A stretch of 56,348 nt of DNA from Candidatus Roizmanbacteria bacterium UBA1450 (GTDB lineage Bacteria; Patescibacteriota; Microgenomatia; UBA1406; GWC2-37-13): contig DCTC01000001.1 of assembly GCA_002329205.1 (NCBI GenBank), forward strand, positions 402,223-458,570, in the 5' to 3' direction. Each line of letters starts with the position of its first letter. The first letter of the stretch is position 1. Positions 18,901 through 25,858 of the stretch are shown one piece after another. The position numbers and the translations under genes are program-made. The notes beneath the pieces are model-generated. The model was not told the DNA's origin, made no database searches, and saw nothing but the letters and a program-made list of their open reading frames with translations.

Positions 18901-20902
18901 TTCCTACATCTCCTGTTGATTCCCAAATTCCTGATCCCGGGAACAATACATTTCCGGCAAACGTCGGTGAATTTGCAAAGACCAGTGCACCTGATCCCGT
19001 CTCATCTGTTACGATCCCTGCTAATTCCGCTGAAGTATCGATCTCCGTGGCAAGAATCACTGCCGGATCAAGATAGGTCGCATTTATGACACTTCCCTGC
19101 CAGGTACCACTCGTGATCGTGCCGACACCTGTAATGCCCGAATAGTTCCCGGTTATCCGAGCCGATGGTACCGTACCTGAGGCCAGATTGGATGCATTCA
19201 AATCGGTCAAACCGGATCCTGTGCCGGTGATAATCCCTCCGGCTGTTATATTGCCTGAAGCAAGGATATTTCCTACCACATGCAGCATCTCGCTCGGACT
19301 TGATGTACCTATCCCTACACGGTCTGTGATTTCATTTGGGTATAGGTATCCATTCACACTATCTCTACCCCACACACCACCTGAACCGACCACGATACCT
19401 TCCACTGCATCATCAAGCGCCTGTATCGAGGCAGTGAAAGTCTGGCCTGATGTCACATAACTGGGTGTTGTATATGACCTGTCTCCCAACGTCGCAGACC
19501 CGTAACTATACAGTTCACTCCCGTTTGCAATCCGGATATCTCCATTCACATCCAGTTTGTACCCCGGATTTGTCGTACCGATTCCCACGTCTCCTGATGC
19601 ATTAATTCTCATTCGTTCTGAAGGTGACGTTGTACCCGTCGAAATTCGAACAATTCCCGCTCCCGGTTCAAAAGATAACTGAGCGGTAATGTTACCGCTC
19701 CCGGTATTTCGAGCGCCAAAGACAGTAGTTCCTCCTGAATTCCCCCATGCTGTAAATGTACTCTCACCGTTATAGTCTGCTGGTGATAATACAAAACCTC
19801 GATTCGTCAGCCCATTATTTGATGAATTGACAACTTGCATAGTACCAGCAGAATAAATATTTCCAGAAACTTGAAGTTTTCCAATACTCGGATTCGTAGT
19901 CCCCACTCCCACATTCCCACTGCTTTCATCCAAAAAGAGCATCTCAGTATTGGTTCCTCTGTAGAAGCGGATATCTCCTGACCCTGCTGTCAACTGCACA
20001 CTGTTTCCTGCCTCTGCATACACTTCTGCAAGTGTCTGATCATCAGTTCCGACACCGGATGCATCGATCCACTCTACGCCAGTTGCTGTGGTCGAAAGTA
20101 CTTGTCCCGGGGTACCGACAGAATCGTTGTAATCATACAGCTGTCCACGCATACGCACAGTTCCGTTTATATCAAGTTTACGGGAGGGATTGGTTGTCCC
20201 GATTCCGATATTTCCGCTTGCATCAACCAAAATTGCTTCTACTCCGGCAGAAGATACATGGAAAGGCTTTACGGATGATCCCGATGCTGTTTGAATTGAC
20301 AGAAGTTTGCCTGTCCCGGAATTGCTTGACGTATCGGCGAGCTTGAAGAGATCATTTGCTCCAGTACTGTTCCCGTAGGTAAACGCAGAAGTATATGACC
20401 CCATAGATACTGCGAGATTTGCAGCTGCATCTTGCAGGCCGCTCCAGGCGACTTGCTTCGCTTGGAACGCGTACGGTGTAGCTGTGAAACGCACGCGCGG
20501 AGACATTTCCGCATCGGATCCGACTTTAATTCCCAGATAAATAGAATCGTTATTGAAATCAACCGAAGAAAGACTCGTATCACTCCCCAACTCTTCACGG
20601 AAGATACCATCTACTGTCGTAACAGACCTGGTTTCCTGCCAGAGCTGGGAACCGCCGCTTGGTGCATCATACAACGTAAATACAACCGTATACGTACTGT
20701 TTGAGACATTGAGCCCGCTGCTGTTTACAAGCTTTCCCTGAAAGTTGATTGTCTGTCGGATACCCGGAGCTGCAGATACTGTTTGGATTGATAGGAAGAT
20801 AAATCCAATAGAAAAGAGAGCCAGAATTAATACTGGAAACAATAAAGAAAATGCTTTCTTTATATGGACAAAACTAATTAATCGTTCAATTTTATTAAAC
20901 AT
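9962..20902 (-). CDS. Giant repetitive surface fibre protein (about 3646 residues)
   Basis: The start is placed at ATG 20902 (MFNKIERLISF) because a TTGAAA-18-TATACT promoter lies just upstream of it; an upstream in-frame ATG at 20953 would precede that promoter. A signal peptide ending VSAAPG leads into a domain (INFQGKLVN, YLGIKVGSDAEMSPRVRF, TPYAFQA) common at the start of fibre-like surface proteins. Then come about 20 GIGTTNP/GIGTSSP units by my reading, many LNASNLASGTVPSARI/GTITSGTWQGSVI units, and long nearly identical blocks. At about 3087-3190 is a domain starting GDVAEFMPNHEV and including VAGIVSSNPSV and GVGMKATEAG, resembling peptidase G2-type auto-processing domains and the ectodomains of the c-like proteins. 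No S74 motif is present. A coiled coil and the shared terminal domain (ending VDWLIIE) close the protein. Probably a secreted trimeric fibre. Confidence 0.9.
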   Translation of the reverse strand: MFNKIERLISFVHIKKAFSLLFPVLILALFSIGFIFLSIQTVSAAPGIRQTINFQGKLVNSSGLNVSNSTYTVVFTLYDAPSGGSQLWQETRSVTTVDGIFREELGSDTSLSSVDFNNDSIYLGIKVGSDAEMSPRVRFTATPYAFQAKQVAWSGLQDAAANLAVSMGSYTSAFTYGNSTGANDLFKLADTSSNSGTGKLLSIQTASGSSVKPFHVSSAGVEAILVDASGNIGIGTTNPSRKLDINGTVRMRGQLYDYNDSVGTPGQVLSTTATGVEWIDASGVGTDDQTLAEVYAEAGNSVQLTAGSGDIRFYRGTNTEMLFLDESSGNVGVGTTNPSIGKLQVSGNIYSAGTMQVVNSSNNGLTNRGFVLSPADYNGESTFTAWGNSGGTTVFGARNTGSGNITAQLSFEPGAGIVRISTGTTSPSERMRINASGDVGIGTTNPGYKLDVNGDIRIANGSELYSYGSATLGDRSYTTPSYVTSGQTFTASIQALDDAVEGIVVGSGGVWGRDSVNGYLYPNEITDRVGIGTSSPSEMLHVVGNILASGNITAGGIITGTGSGLTDLNASNLASGTVPSARITGNYSGITGVGTITSGTWQGSVINATYLDPAVILATEIDTSAELAGIVTDETGSGALVFANSPTFAGNVLFPGSGIWESTGDVGIGTTNPGYKLDVNGDVQIANGSELYSYGSATLGDRSYTTPSYVTSGQTFTASIQALDDAVEGIVVGSGGVWSRDSINGYLYPQTLTDSVGIGTSSPTEKLHVVGNILATGNITAGGIITGTGSGLTDLNASNLASGTVPSARITGNYSGITGVGTITSGTWQGSVIDATYLDSEVILSSEIDTSAELAAIIGDETGTGSLVFADSPTFAGNVLFPGSGVWNSSGNVGIGTTNPGSYKLNVAGQGYFTGTTANIILNTNASSSADELTIQDTSANFLLDAEGASYRFRIYAGQNATDSFGIKQTDGNSRQILKYNNSANELFLLEGGGNVGIGTTNPGYRLDVNGDVQIANGSELYSYGSATLGNRTYTEDNYVTDGETFTASIDALDQQLADVIGGAGGVWSRDAGNGYLYPATITDRVGIGTSSPSEMLHVVGNILTSGNITAGGIITGTGSGLTDLNASNLASGTVPSARITGNYSGITGVGTITSGTWQGSVINSTYLDPAVILSTEIDTSAEIAGIVGDETGSGALVFANSPTFAGNVLFPGSGIWNSSGSVGIGRTNPSFKLDISGDARTSALNIGTLHISNSAYNYTNGILIATDIATSDNRMIELTIEGNSYSSGGPIQTKIQAYNYTGSGTIIQTSGIAEGPISNVDVFHYNGYVYFWLQQSGSFQTMRFKLGTHTGTHKITSITNVAKPVSGVTNSVTIVPMKAWYAGNDGASSGLDADLLDNVDSTQFLRSDTSDSFTSGTLTFDSGTTLDINGDLSIADTSIAFDGASTNFVTTGNFSINTDDFFINKSSGNIGIGTTNPGAALEVAGQVKITGGSPGANKVLVSDATGLASWQTISSSTITDDSLDFDKFADSMTLDAMTKINQAGFDFNLYGTGNVGIGTTNPNAKLHVAGNIVGSTLSDGTVVITNGNISGAGTISATTLNASGNITAGGIITGTGSGLTGLNASNLASGTVPSARISGNYSGITGVGTITSGTWQGSVINSTYLDPAVILSTEIDTSAELAAIIGDETGSGALVFANSPNLITPNIGAATGTSLNTSGDITVGGNVGIGTTNPGAALEVNGQVKITGGSPGVNKVLMSDTNGLATWQSISAATIDNDSLDFDKFKDNMTLDAMTKINQAGFDFGFYGTGNVGIGTTSPSAKLHVDGNILSTGIITGTGSGLTGLNASNLASGTVPSARISGNYSGITGVGTITSGTWQGSVINSTYLDSAVILSSEIDTYAELNAIVADVTLTHNGLIDTSAEIAGIVGDETGTGNLVFSNSPVLTTPNIGAATGTSLNVTGAITAGGVITGTGSGLTNLNASNLTTGTVPDGRISGAYTGLTNITGSGTATFGTFSADNGSATVPSFNFTSDTNTGMYRLGTDILSLVTAGVERITMLAGGNVGIGTTAPGAKLEVAGQVKITGGSPGANKVLTSDASGLATWETLTSASIGDDSLDFDKFADSMTLDAMTKINQNGFNFGFYGTGNVGIGTTSPSARLHVEGNALISNNFYIGTTDVQLSRGAANQLDLASGDSFNLVSGNLQVGGTNVITSGRLVLGADGSRSAPAFSFSADTNTGMYRMGTDALSFSTGGSDRLSILSNGNVGIGTTAPNTALDVGGVGRFHSTNNLPSSGNIDAVEIGYWTSADFGFVSSFNRGTTTLKPLYVYGSELRLQPIGGGNVYFPGTGVWNSSGNVGIGTTSPVSEFEISTASSIISLGRGQNGPHGIDFYNNAGTLGMSMYYRTSPAQLYIEDSSSNKLVTFDPGGNVGIGTTTPGAKLEVAGQVKITGGSPAANKVLTSDANGLASWQTLTSASIANDSLDFDKFADAMTLDAMTKINQAGFNFGFYGTGNVGIGTTSPSAKLDVAGNAEINGAITNFTQMTSATNGTMPKIVLDSTNAGDNWTSQGAYISLGEGGDLGAASLHMTYRGDGYGFIGSGAVSNGEPGASYLRFDYDSNNIYTPDTLTVGSLMSNGDIRNTAANGQLGASANFVFRDTGDSWLRLRNASGSSTYADMALGNVYAAGTGTLGGISGTDQTIENNFGNYLHLGAWGVGRTATNAVLVNTAYRSDILSTARNINGVSFNGSADITVNGLNYNVNNTWLREQGDNDNFQIYGNSRQVAFRTDGTAEYATGVGGYPFAWMYGGDAAGNRRMLLSSNGRLWLSGINNWIDTYFTNASNLSSGTVANGRISGAYSGITTLSMSSTLTVGGNGTISGALSANRIGIANTDSTLGRGISLYNGPTTGAPTYGLMFAGTGTFGTHGNVTSDWATYFTMSNTTNRGWIFRRGSTNVASIAGNGVITGNGSGLSSLNASNLASGTVSNARMSGSYSWTSLTLSNPGLALFLNNGANNSATDMQFAVNGATRWAFSTRASGENYRLAFWSNNGGSWNQRAYIDYGNGSFIAAGHLYAHNSTHVGDVAEFMPNHEVLEAGDIAAIDNTLGSVGRATKASGFSVAGIVSSNPSVFVNSPKVGVPLGLTGKIPVKVALINGEIKPGDPITISDVPGVGMKATEAGGVVAIASEELTEETFNQKHLETPEEREKAIPEAEYENGEIVRRRTIPADEATSNYFWVDEAGDRIEDINTHQGTAYKVTRIIALIKNTYHDPELQLTTAGEMIIDGEQGAYSVRNAVTGDITQKSYAANEMITAYLKAGSIETADLTVNGTAEFTSINVEDFNLAGKSLSQYIEDSVITGEVFTAIETKVDDQKTMIEQLDLESNILSTSVASQSASLQSVTARLEQIEEATNDTEAVIASLQDRISALEGLFENNMSTNSAMLFTESSTATVSANIARSITDTEVIFDKKLISEDDLTILGNLSTTDLSVTGSISSGLLTINGFNDEMATPSATISTLTGILELQHDGMNGIEFVAGKVGIDVNGNVLVREGDVDIENGNLVLRKGSIKGSSSIRGINVQVTQGETELQVIFDDINDTAEYAISVLPSWFTNVIVEEKTIDGFKIKFANPAPADARVDWLIIE
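15233..15355. repeat. 123-bp perfect direct repeat, copy 1 (giant fibre gene)
   Basis: Bases 15233-15355 are identical to 15902-16024 (offset 669, divisible by 3). They encode the SGTVPSARISGNYSGITG to GTWQGSVINSTYLD unit. Gain or loss of a block would keep the frame. Confidence 0.93.
15902..16024. repeat. 123-bp perfect direct repeat, copy 2 (giant fibre gene)
   Basis: Identical to 15233-15355 in the same orientation and frame. More diverged copies of the same unit occur near 17400-17515, 18390-18505 and 19070-19185. Confidence 0.93.
18722..18860. repeat. Near-identical direct repeat, copy 1 (giant fibre gene)
   Basis: About 139 bases differing from 19402-19540 at a few positions (two seen beyond the first base), offset 680 at this point. 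Encodes the segment ELYSYGSATLGDRSYTTPSYVTSGQTF and following residues. Confidence 0.85.
19402..19540. repeat. Near-identical direct repeat, copy 2 (giant fibre gene)
   Basis: Second copy of the 18722-18860 segment. The flanking units also match, so the duplicated block is longer than this core, roughly 680 bases with scattered differences. Confidence 0.85.
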
Positions 20903-20923
20903 AAAAACACAGTGCTTTTCTTC

Positions 20924-20953
20924 AGTATAGAAGTAAAAACACCTATGTTTCAA
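20924..20953 (-). promoter_or_regulatory. Promoter of the giant fibre gene
   Basis: On the minus strand TTGAAA (20953-20948), an 18-base spacer and TATACT (20929-20924), 21 bases ahead of ATG 20902. The same TTGAAA-18-TATACT arrangement precedes the HEPN-like gene at 45229, which supports it as a local promoter form. It argues against the upstream in-frame ATG at 20953. Confidence 0.6.
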
Positions 20954-21170
20954 GTGTTATATATACAATAAGAGAGAAAGATTCGCCAAAAATAATAGAC
21001 TCAAATACGTCGAAATTCAATTGACCTCGTTTTAACAATACGTTTATCATTCAAAATATCAATTGTAAGAAAATGCTACAAGTTTAAAAACACAAAAATT
21101 CACCAACGTAATTAGATCAAATTTTATGAACAAAATAAGCAGTTCATGATTTTTTTATTTTTTATAAAAA

Positions 21171-21200
21171 TTGTGAGTATTCAGACTTTTTCGCTATAAT
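21171..21200 (+). promoter_or_regulatory. Sigma70-like promoter of the exported-protein cluster
   Basis: TTGTGA (21171-21176), an 18-base spacer and a consensus TATAAT (21195-21200). The ATG at 21207 begins 6 bases after the hexamer, so a leaderless message is predicted. The rest of the 304-base divergent gap (20903-21206) is AT-rich without other recognisable elements. Confidence 0.7.
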
Positions 21201-21206
21201 GAAGAT

Positions 21207-22271
21207 ATGAGACAGAAACTGCTTATCATTTTTATTGTCGTGTGCTATTTATTGGTAGCCGCCAATTCTTTTGCTGCACCCTCCAGTACCAATTACCAAC
21301 TTCGCGACTATAGTTTTGGTTCGGGAGGTTCCGAAGGATCTGATTCTACCAATTTTTCATTATTCGGAATCCTAGGAGAATTTTCACAAGGAAATTTATC
21401 TTCATCCAATTTCAAGATTGGAGCTGGTTTGCCCAATACCATACTGCCTGCCCTTCCTCCCGCTCCTGCCTTCACAAATCCGGGTTCATACTATGATCGG
21501 CTTCATGTGATAATCAACACCGGAGGAAATCCGTCCGACACGACCTATGCTATTGCGATAACCGAAGCGGATGATACAGCCTGGAACAATATTCGATATA
21601 TTCAAAGCGATGGCGCGATGGGTACTGCTCTTGGTCTGGAAGACTTTCTCACCTATACCGCCTGGGGAGGCGCAACCGGGACGGACATAACTGACCTTGA
21701 ACCCAACAAAACGTACATGATCAAAGTAAAAGCAAGGCAAGGAGAATTTACCGAAACAGCATGGGGACCCGAAGCAACGGCCTCTACTATCGTGCCATCC
21801 CTCTCATTTGGCGTAGACTCAGATGCTATTGTCTTTGATGAATTGAATTCACTCAACAATTTCACGGATGATACAAAATCAACAGTAATGACCACCACGA
21901 CCAACGCCTACAACGGCTACGTCGTATACGGGTTTGCTACACAACCACTGACGGCAAATACTCAGACAATACCTCACTACGGCAGTCCAAATTCGGCCCC
22001 GACCAGCTGGACAGGATACGGTTTCGGATATTCTTCCCAGGACAACAACTTGACCGGTGGGACACCGGATCGTTTTACCAATGGTGGACCCAATTATGCA
22101 GGATTTACCGAAACCAGCCCAGGAGACCCCATTGTTGACACACCCGGACCGATTATTACACCGATTGTTGCAGAACAATTCACTGTTGACTACCGAGTAA
22201 CCGCAGATCCCAATACGCCGGCAGGTGTTTATCAAAGTACCATTATTTACATCATCGTACCTACCTATTAA
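21207..22271 (+). CDS. WxL-like exported protein with fibronectin-III-like domain
   Basis: 354 residues. A signal peptide (about 1-23, ending SFAAPS) is followed by a Ser/Gly-rich segment (TNYQLRDYSFGSGGSEGSD, TNFSLFGILGEFSQGNLSSSNF). A fibronectin-type-III-like region (about 95-195, with TDITDLEPNKTYMIKVKARQGEFTETAW split over two strands) comes next. The C-terminal beta domain ends with PAGVYQSTIIYIIVPTY, closely like the end of the 23286 protein (PAGNYTGTVILVATPTY). This ending and the neighbour with a DUF916-like fold recall the WxL/WxL-interacting-protein pairs of Firmicutes, though the W-x-L motifs themselves are not obvious. First gene of a five-gene plus-strand cluster; the next ATG begins 2 bases after its stop. 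Wall- or membrane-associated location is inferred. Confidence 0.75.
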   Translation: MRQKLLIIFIVVCYLLVAANSFAAPSSTNYQLRDYSFGSGGSEGSDSTNFSLFGILGEFSQGNLSSSNFKIGAGLPNTILPALPPAPAFTNPGSYYDRLHVIINTGGNPSDTTYAIAITEADDTAWNNIRYIQSDGAMGTALGLEDFLTYTAWGGATGTDITDLEPNKTYMIKVKARQGEFTETAWGPEATASTIVPSLSFGVDSDAIVFDELNSLNNFTDDTKSTVMTTTTNAYNGYVVYGFATQPLTANTQTIPHYGSPNSAPTSWTGYGFGYSSQDNNLTGGTPDRFTNGGPNYAGFTETSPGDPIVDTPGPIITPIVAEQFTVDYRVTADPNTPAGVYQSTIIYIIVPTY

Positions 22272-22272
22272 T

Positions 22273-23214
22273 ATGAAAAAAATCATTGCAATTATTGCCC
22301 TTTTTACTATACTCCCCTACAGTATATTTGGCCTTCAGGACAAGGTTTTTGCTCAAGAAAAAAAAAGAGAGATTATCCGAATTTCTCCATTTATTTTTAA
22401 TGTCACATTATCTCCAAATAAAACTTATACCTATGAAATGACTATAGAAAATCTTCTTGATTTACCTGTACCTGTCCGTATGAACACTGAAGATTTCCAA
22501 GTTGCTGAAGATACCGGCGATTATTCATTTGAGAAAAATAATTCGAACTCTGTTACTTCCTGGATTGATATTGAACCAAAAGAGATGATTCTCAATCCGA
22601 AAGAAAAAAAAGATATAGTAATAACGATCAATACACCGGACAAGATTTCTTTTGGTGGATATCATGGCATGATTTTCATAGAACCTTTATTCCCGAATAA
22701 AGCTCAATACAGTTCGCTGCTCAGCACCAAAATCGGTGCCCTTGTTCTGGCCAATATCGGCAGTCCTGCCAACGGAGTAAATCCAGCGAGAATTACATCC
22801 TATGAAACTCCTTTAATTATTTTCGACCAGAAGTCATTTACATATGACTTCAAAGTACAGAGTAATTCTCTGTATCACTTTACTGCCCGTCCATTTCTCC
22901 ATGTTCGTCCGCTTTTCGGGCAGGAACAAAAAAACGCTTTGGAAGAAAAACTCATTTTTCCAGGCAAGACAAGACACTGGGAAAACACAACGGAAATGAC
23001 TGATCTTGCTCCCGGTTTTTATACGGCCGAACTACGTGTTTCTCTCGGCAATGGAGTTCAGGCAGTTTCTTCTCATTATTTCGTTTTTCTTCCGTTCTAT
23101 ATACTCATTATTGCAGTGATATTAGTTTTATCTGGATATTTTATTATAAAAAAGATTGTTGTGAAGAGAAATAATAGAAAAAAGCACCATCAAGACTTAC
23201 ATAATAAAGAATAG
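22273..23214 (+). CDS. DUF916-like (WxL-interacting-type) membrane-anchored surface protein
   Basis: 313 residues from ATG 22273, 2 bases after the previous stop; the in-frame upstream extension overlaps that gene and lacks a signal peptide, so the ATG giving MKKIIAIIALFTILPYS is preferred. The signal peptide ends near VFAQE. Two Ig-like beta domains follow: ISPFIFNVTLSPNKTYTYEMTIEN (split into its strands) and WIDIEPKEMILNPKEKKDIVITI then GGYHGMIFIEPL, typical of DUF916/WxLIP proteins. A single C-terminal membrane helix (about 283-303) ends in a very basic tail (KKIVVKRNNRKKHH), placing the domains outside. Probably coupled in translation to the WxL-like gene before it, with which it may form a surface complex. 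Paralogue of the 24464 protein. Confidence 0.78.
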   Translation: MKKIIAIIALFTILPYSIFGLQDKVFAQEKKREIIRISPFIFNVTLSPNKTYTYEMTIENLLDLPVPVRMNTEDFQVAEDTGDYSFEKNNSNSVTSWIDIEPKEMILNPKEKKDIVITINTPDKISFGGYHGMIFIEPLFPNKAQYSSLLSTKIGALVLANIGSPANGVNPARITSYETPLIIFDQKSFTYDFKVQSNSLYHFTARPFLHVRPLFGQEQKNALEEKLIFPGKTRHWENTTEMTDLAPGFYTAELRVSLGNGVQAVSSHYFVFLPFYILIIAVILVLSGYFIIKKIVVKRNNRKKHHQDLHNKE

Positions 23215-23285
23215 TTATTGACAAGTCTTCTGAAGTGTGCCATGATGTTTATATCTGTAGTAATTCTATTTAAAATGAATTAAAT

Positions 23286-24431
23286 ATGTTGAAATTTTCC
23301 TATACAAAACTAATACTCCGAATGGTATTAGTTTCACTGGTAATCACATTCCTCATCGTAGTGCCTCCTTTATCAAACTATTTCATGATGCAAAATATCT
23401 TCGCCGGTACTCTGACCGAAGCAAGTCTGACCATTGGTGATTCTCGTGCATCGACATCAACAACGCACACATTTGAATTTACAACAGCCGCTACAGGAAC
23501 TATTGCATCAATTGATTTTGAGTATTGTACCGCTTCTGTCGGAACCTGTACGGGTCCTACTGGACTGACACTTTCCACATCTGTCGGTTCTGTCTCAGGA
23601 ATCGGAGCCGGAACTGCTAACGTTTCTTCCAATACCGTAACATACTCTGTCACTTCTCCTCAATCAATTTCCAGTGGTACGGCAATTAGTATTCCTTTTC
23701 AGAGTGTCACCAATCCCTCGACAAACGACACATCCTTTTTCATCAATATCACAACCAAAGACGGAACCAGTGCCACAATTGATACGGCGCAAGTTGCTGC
23801 CGCTGTACTCACAGATACCTCTATTACAGTAACAGCTTCCATCGGACCGACATTTACTTTTACTGTTGATCCTGTAGACCCGTCACTGGATGGTTCGGGA
23901 ATCGGACTAGTTTCCGGGCAGGTAAATGGAACAACCCTTGATGTCACAACGACCGCAAACACGATCCCGTTTGGAACTCTGACAGATGAAGATCCGAATA
24001 CAGCAGCCCATGATATCACGGTCGAAACAAACTCCGTAAACGGATATCAGGTAACAGTGAAATTTATTGACGGAGGTACCGGTGCACCTCTTGCAGACGG
24101 ATCAAACAATATTGACAACTTCACAGGAACCAATGCGTCCCCGGCTTCATGGTCAACGGGAGCCCCAAATGGTAGCTCGGCCAATGTAAACACTGGATTC
24201 TTCGGTTACACAACTGAAGACTTCACTCTTGGGACAGGTACAACAAATCGTTTTGACAGCAATATGTGGGCAGGATTTTCCACAAGCCCGGAAGAACTGA
24301 TTTACAATGCATCCGCACCTGCAGGTGGACAGGAATCAAAGAGAGTCGGATGGAGAGCCGAAGTTAATGAACTGCAACCTGCCGGTAACTACACAGGTAC
24401 CGTTATTCTCGTTGCAACTCCTACTTATTAA
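23286..24431 (+). CDS. WxL-like exported protein (second copy)
   Basis: 381 residues. An N-terminal signal anchor (about 12-38) precedes a Thr/Ser-rich beta domain (SLTIGDSRASTSTTHTF, VSSNTVTYSVTSP) of the type frequent in CPR exported proteins. A central Ig-like part with SITVTASIGPTFTFTVDP follows. The C-terminal domain contains ITVETNSVNGYQVTV and WSTGAPNGSS and ends PAGNYTGTVILVATPTY, matching the end of the 21207 protein. A TTGACA at 23218-23223 with CATGAT 17 bases downstream could give a separate promoter in the 71-base gap; TAAAAT at 23271-23276 is a second candidate close to the ATG. It pairs with the DUF916-like gene that follows. Function is inferred to be surface attachment or cell-wall association. 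Confidence 0.72.
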   Translation: MLKFSYTKLILRMVLVSLVITFLIVVPPLSNYFMMQNIFAGTLTEASLTIGDSRASTSTTHTFEFTTAATGTIASIDFEYCTASVGTCTGPTGLTLSTSVGSVSGIGAGTANVSSNTVTYSVTSPQSISSGTAISIPFQSVTNPSTNDTSFFINITTKDGTSATIDTAQVAAAVLTDTSITVTASIGPTFTFTVDPVDPSLDGSGIGLVSGQVNGTTLDVTTTANTIPFGTLTDEDPNTAAHDITVETNSVNGYQVTVKFIDGGTGAPLADGSNNIDNFTGTNASPASWSTGAPNGSSANVNTGFFGYTTEDFTLGTGTTNRFDSNMWAGFSTSPEELIYNASAPAGGQESKRVGWRAEVNELQPAGNYTGTVILVATPTY

Positions 24432-24463
24432 TAAATAAGAAAAAAAAGGAGTTATAATGCAAT

Positions 24464-25384
24464 ATGTCAAAAAAAACTTACCTTCTATCATTGGCCGGAT
24501 TCATACTGTTTGCTCTAACTATACTCATCTTTAATATCGGCTCGAATTTTGCTCAGAATATAACCGCTGGACAATCAATAGAGATTTCTCCACCGTCTCA
24601 AGAACTTAATGTAGACCCGGGACAGACCGTAACAATAAAAGCGAAAGTACGAAATAAAGGAAATGCTCCATATACATTAGATACCCGAATCGAAGATTTT
24701 ACGGCATCGGGAGAAGAAGGTCAGGTTGCACTCGTTGAAGAAGGTCCTTGGGCAATTTCAAGCTGGTCCAGAGTCGAACCTTCCCGTTTTACTCTTGAAC
24801 CAAAATCTGAGCAGGAAGTAACAGTAACTGTAAATGTACCGCAACAGAATATCGGCGGTGGCAGATATGGAGCTATGGTCTTCTCGGTACAGGCAGGCAG
24901 TTCCCCAAACAGTGCCGGTGTCGCACAAGAGATTGCTTCACTTTTTTTGCTGAGAGTATCCGGCCCGGTTGATGAAAATATTAAGGTCGTCGAATTTACC
25001 GCACCGTCATTCGTAGAATTCGGCCCTGTTCCTCTTTCTCTACGTCTTCAAAATCCCGGCAATGTCCATGTGAAAACAACAGGAATCATTAGTATTATGA
25101 ATGTGCTAGGGAAAAAGGTGGATGATATCGTAATTCCGCCAACCAATGTATTTCCCGGCGCTAAACGTGTCATTGATACCTCTTTCAATCAAAAATTTCT
25201 CATTGGACCCTATCAGGCAGTAGCAATTATCTATTATGGAAGTGATAATAAGAGTATTACCACATATACGCCATTTTTTGCATTTCCTGTAAAAATCGTT
25301 GCCGGATTAATAATCCTCATAGCATTGATCGTCGTCATCAAGAAATACCTCAATAAATCGAGACGCACACCTCATTCGAAATAA
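24464..25384 (+). CDS. DUF916-like (WxL-interacting-type) membrane-anchored surface protein (second copy)
   Basis: 306 residues. The signal peptide (about 8-30, ending FAQN) is followed by IEISPPSQELNVDPGQTVTI, a segment typical of the DUF916 N-terminal Ig-like domain. Then SWSRVEPSRFTLEPKSEQEV and GGGRYGAMVFSV follow, matching the order in the 22273 protein. A third beta region (VEFGPVPLSLRLQNPGNVHV) precedes a C-terminal membrane helix (about 272-293) and a basic tail. It starts 32 bases after the second WxL-like gene. Both AGGAG (near 24447) and TATAAT (24453-24458) sit before the ATG, so it may be translated from the operon message and also from a short internal transcript. The tandem pair-plus-pair order suggests duplication of a two-gene unit. 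Confidence 0.78.
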   Translation: MSKKTYLLSLAGFILFALTILIFNIGSNFAQNITAGQSIEISPPSQELNVDPGQTVTIKAKVRNKGNAPYTLDTRIEDFTASGEEGQVALVEEGPWAISSWSRVEPSRFTLEPKSEQEVTVTVNVPQQNIGGGRYGAMVFSVQAGSSPNSAGVAQEIASLFLLRVSGPVDENIKVVEFTAPSFVEFGPVPLSLRLQNPGNVHVKTTGIISIMNVLGKKVDDIVIPPTNVFPGAKRVIDTSFNQKFLIGPYQAVAIIYYGSDNKSITTYTPFFAFPVKIVAGLIILIALIVVIKKYLNKSRRTPHSK

Positions 25385-25386
25385 TC

Positions 25387-25806
25387 ATGAATATTCGTAC
25401 ACTCGCTCTGGTTATAGCCGCCTTTATTGTCGGATTTTATACGAATGCTATCCTGATGATCCGACCTCCTGAGGTTGTCCTTAGTCTCATCAGTACAGGA
25501 AAAAAAACACAGGACCTTGCCGAACAGAAGGTAGCTGACATCAACAATAATGATATAAAAGTCACCTTCAATGGCACAGAATTCAATCCTGCATTTATAT
25601 CAGCTCCTATCGGTAAAAGAATAGAAATCACGAATACAAGCTCTGATACACTCATGCAACTGATATCTGATACAACAATTCTCAATACAGAACGGGGCTT
25701 TGGAGAATCAGAGCGATTCCGAGTGGTAATCATGGAAGAAGGAACATATACCGTATCAACAAAAGCCGCTCCTGGTGCAAAGCTTGAGATACAGGTCAGT
25801 CAATAA
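25387..25806 (+). CDS. Small membrane-anchored cupredoxin-like protein without visible copper ligands
   Basis: 139 residues starting 2 bases after the preceding stop, so part of the same operon. An N-terminal helix (about 3-21) anchors it, probably with the rest outside. Residues about 55-139 read like a cupredoxin beta-sandwich: VTFNGTEFNPAFISAPIGKRIEITN, given here as two strands, and EEGTYTVSTKAAPGAKLEI. The usual His/Cys/His/Met copper ligands are absent, since no His or Cys occurs in this part, so it is probably structural rather than redox active. The family call is from strand pattern only. It may be an accessory of the WxL-like/DUF916-like cluster. Confidence 0.6.
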   Translation: MNIRTLALVIAAFIVGFYTNAILMIRPPEVVLSLISTGKKTQDLAEQKVADINNNDIKVTFNGTEFNPAFISAPIGKRIEITNTSSDTLMQLISDTTILNTERGFGESERFRVVIMEEGTYTVSTKAAPGAKLEIQVSQ

Positions 25807-25858
25807 GCTCCCGTTGCAAACTGAGGCTTTAATTGTTACAATTTCATATCATTTTTCT

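Noticed and set aside
1..20902. Prophage, suggested by tail-fibre-like S74 and G2-like domains
   Set aside because: No capsid, portal, terminase, tape-measure, lysis or integrase genes are present. The fibres have membrane anchors or signal peptides instead.
20903..20953. Longer N-terminus of the giant fibre from the ATG at 20953
   Set aside because: The extra 17 residues are polar and Cys/Tyr-rich, precede the promoter TTGAAA-18-TATACT, and would bury the signal peptide.
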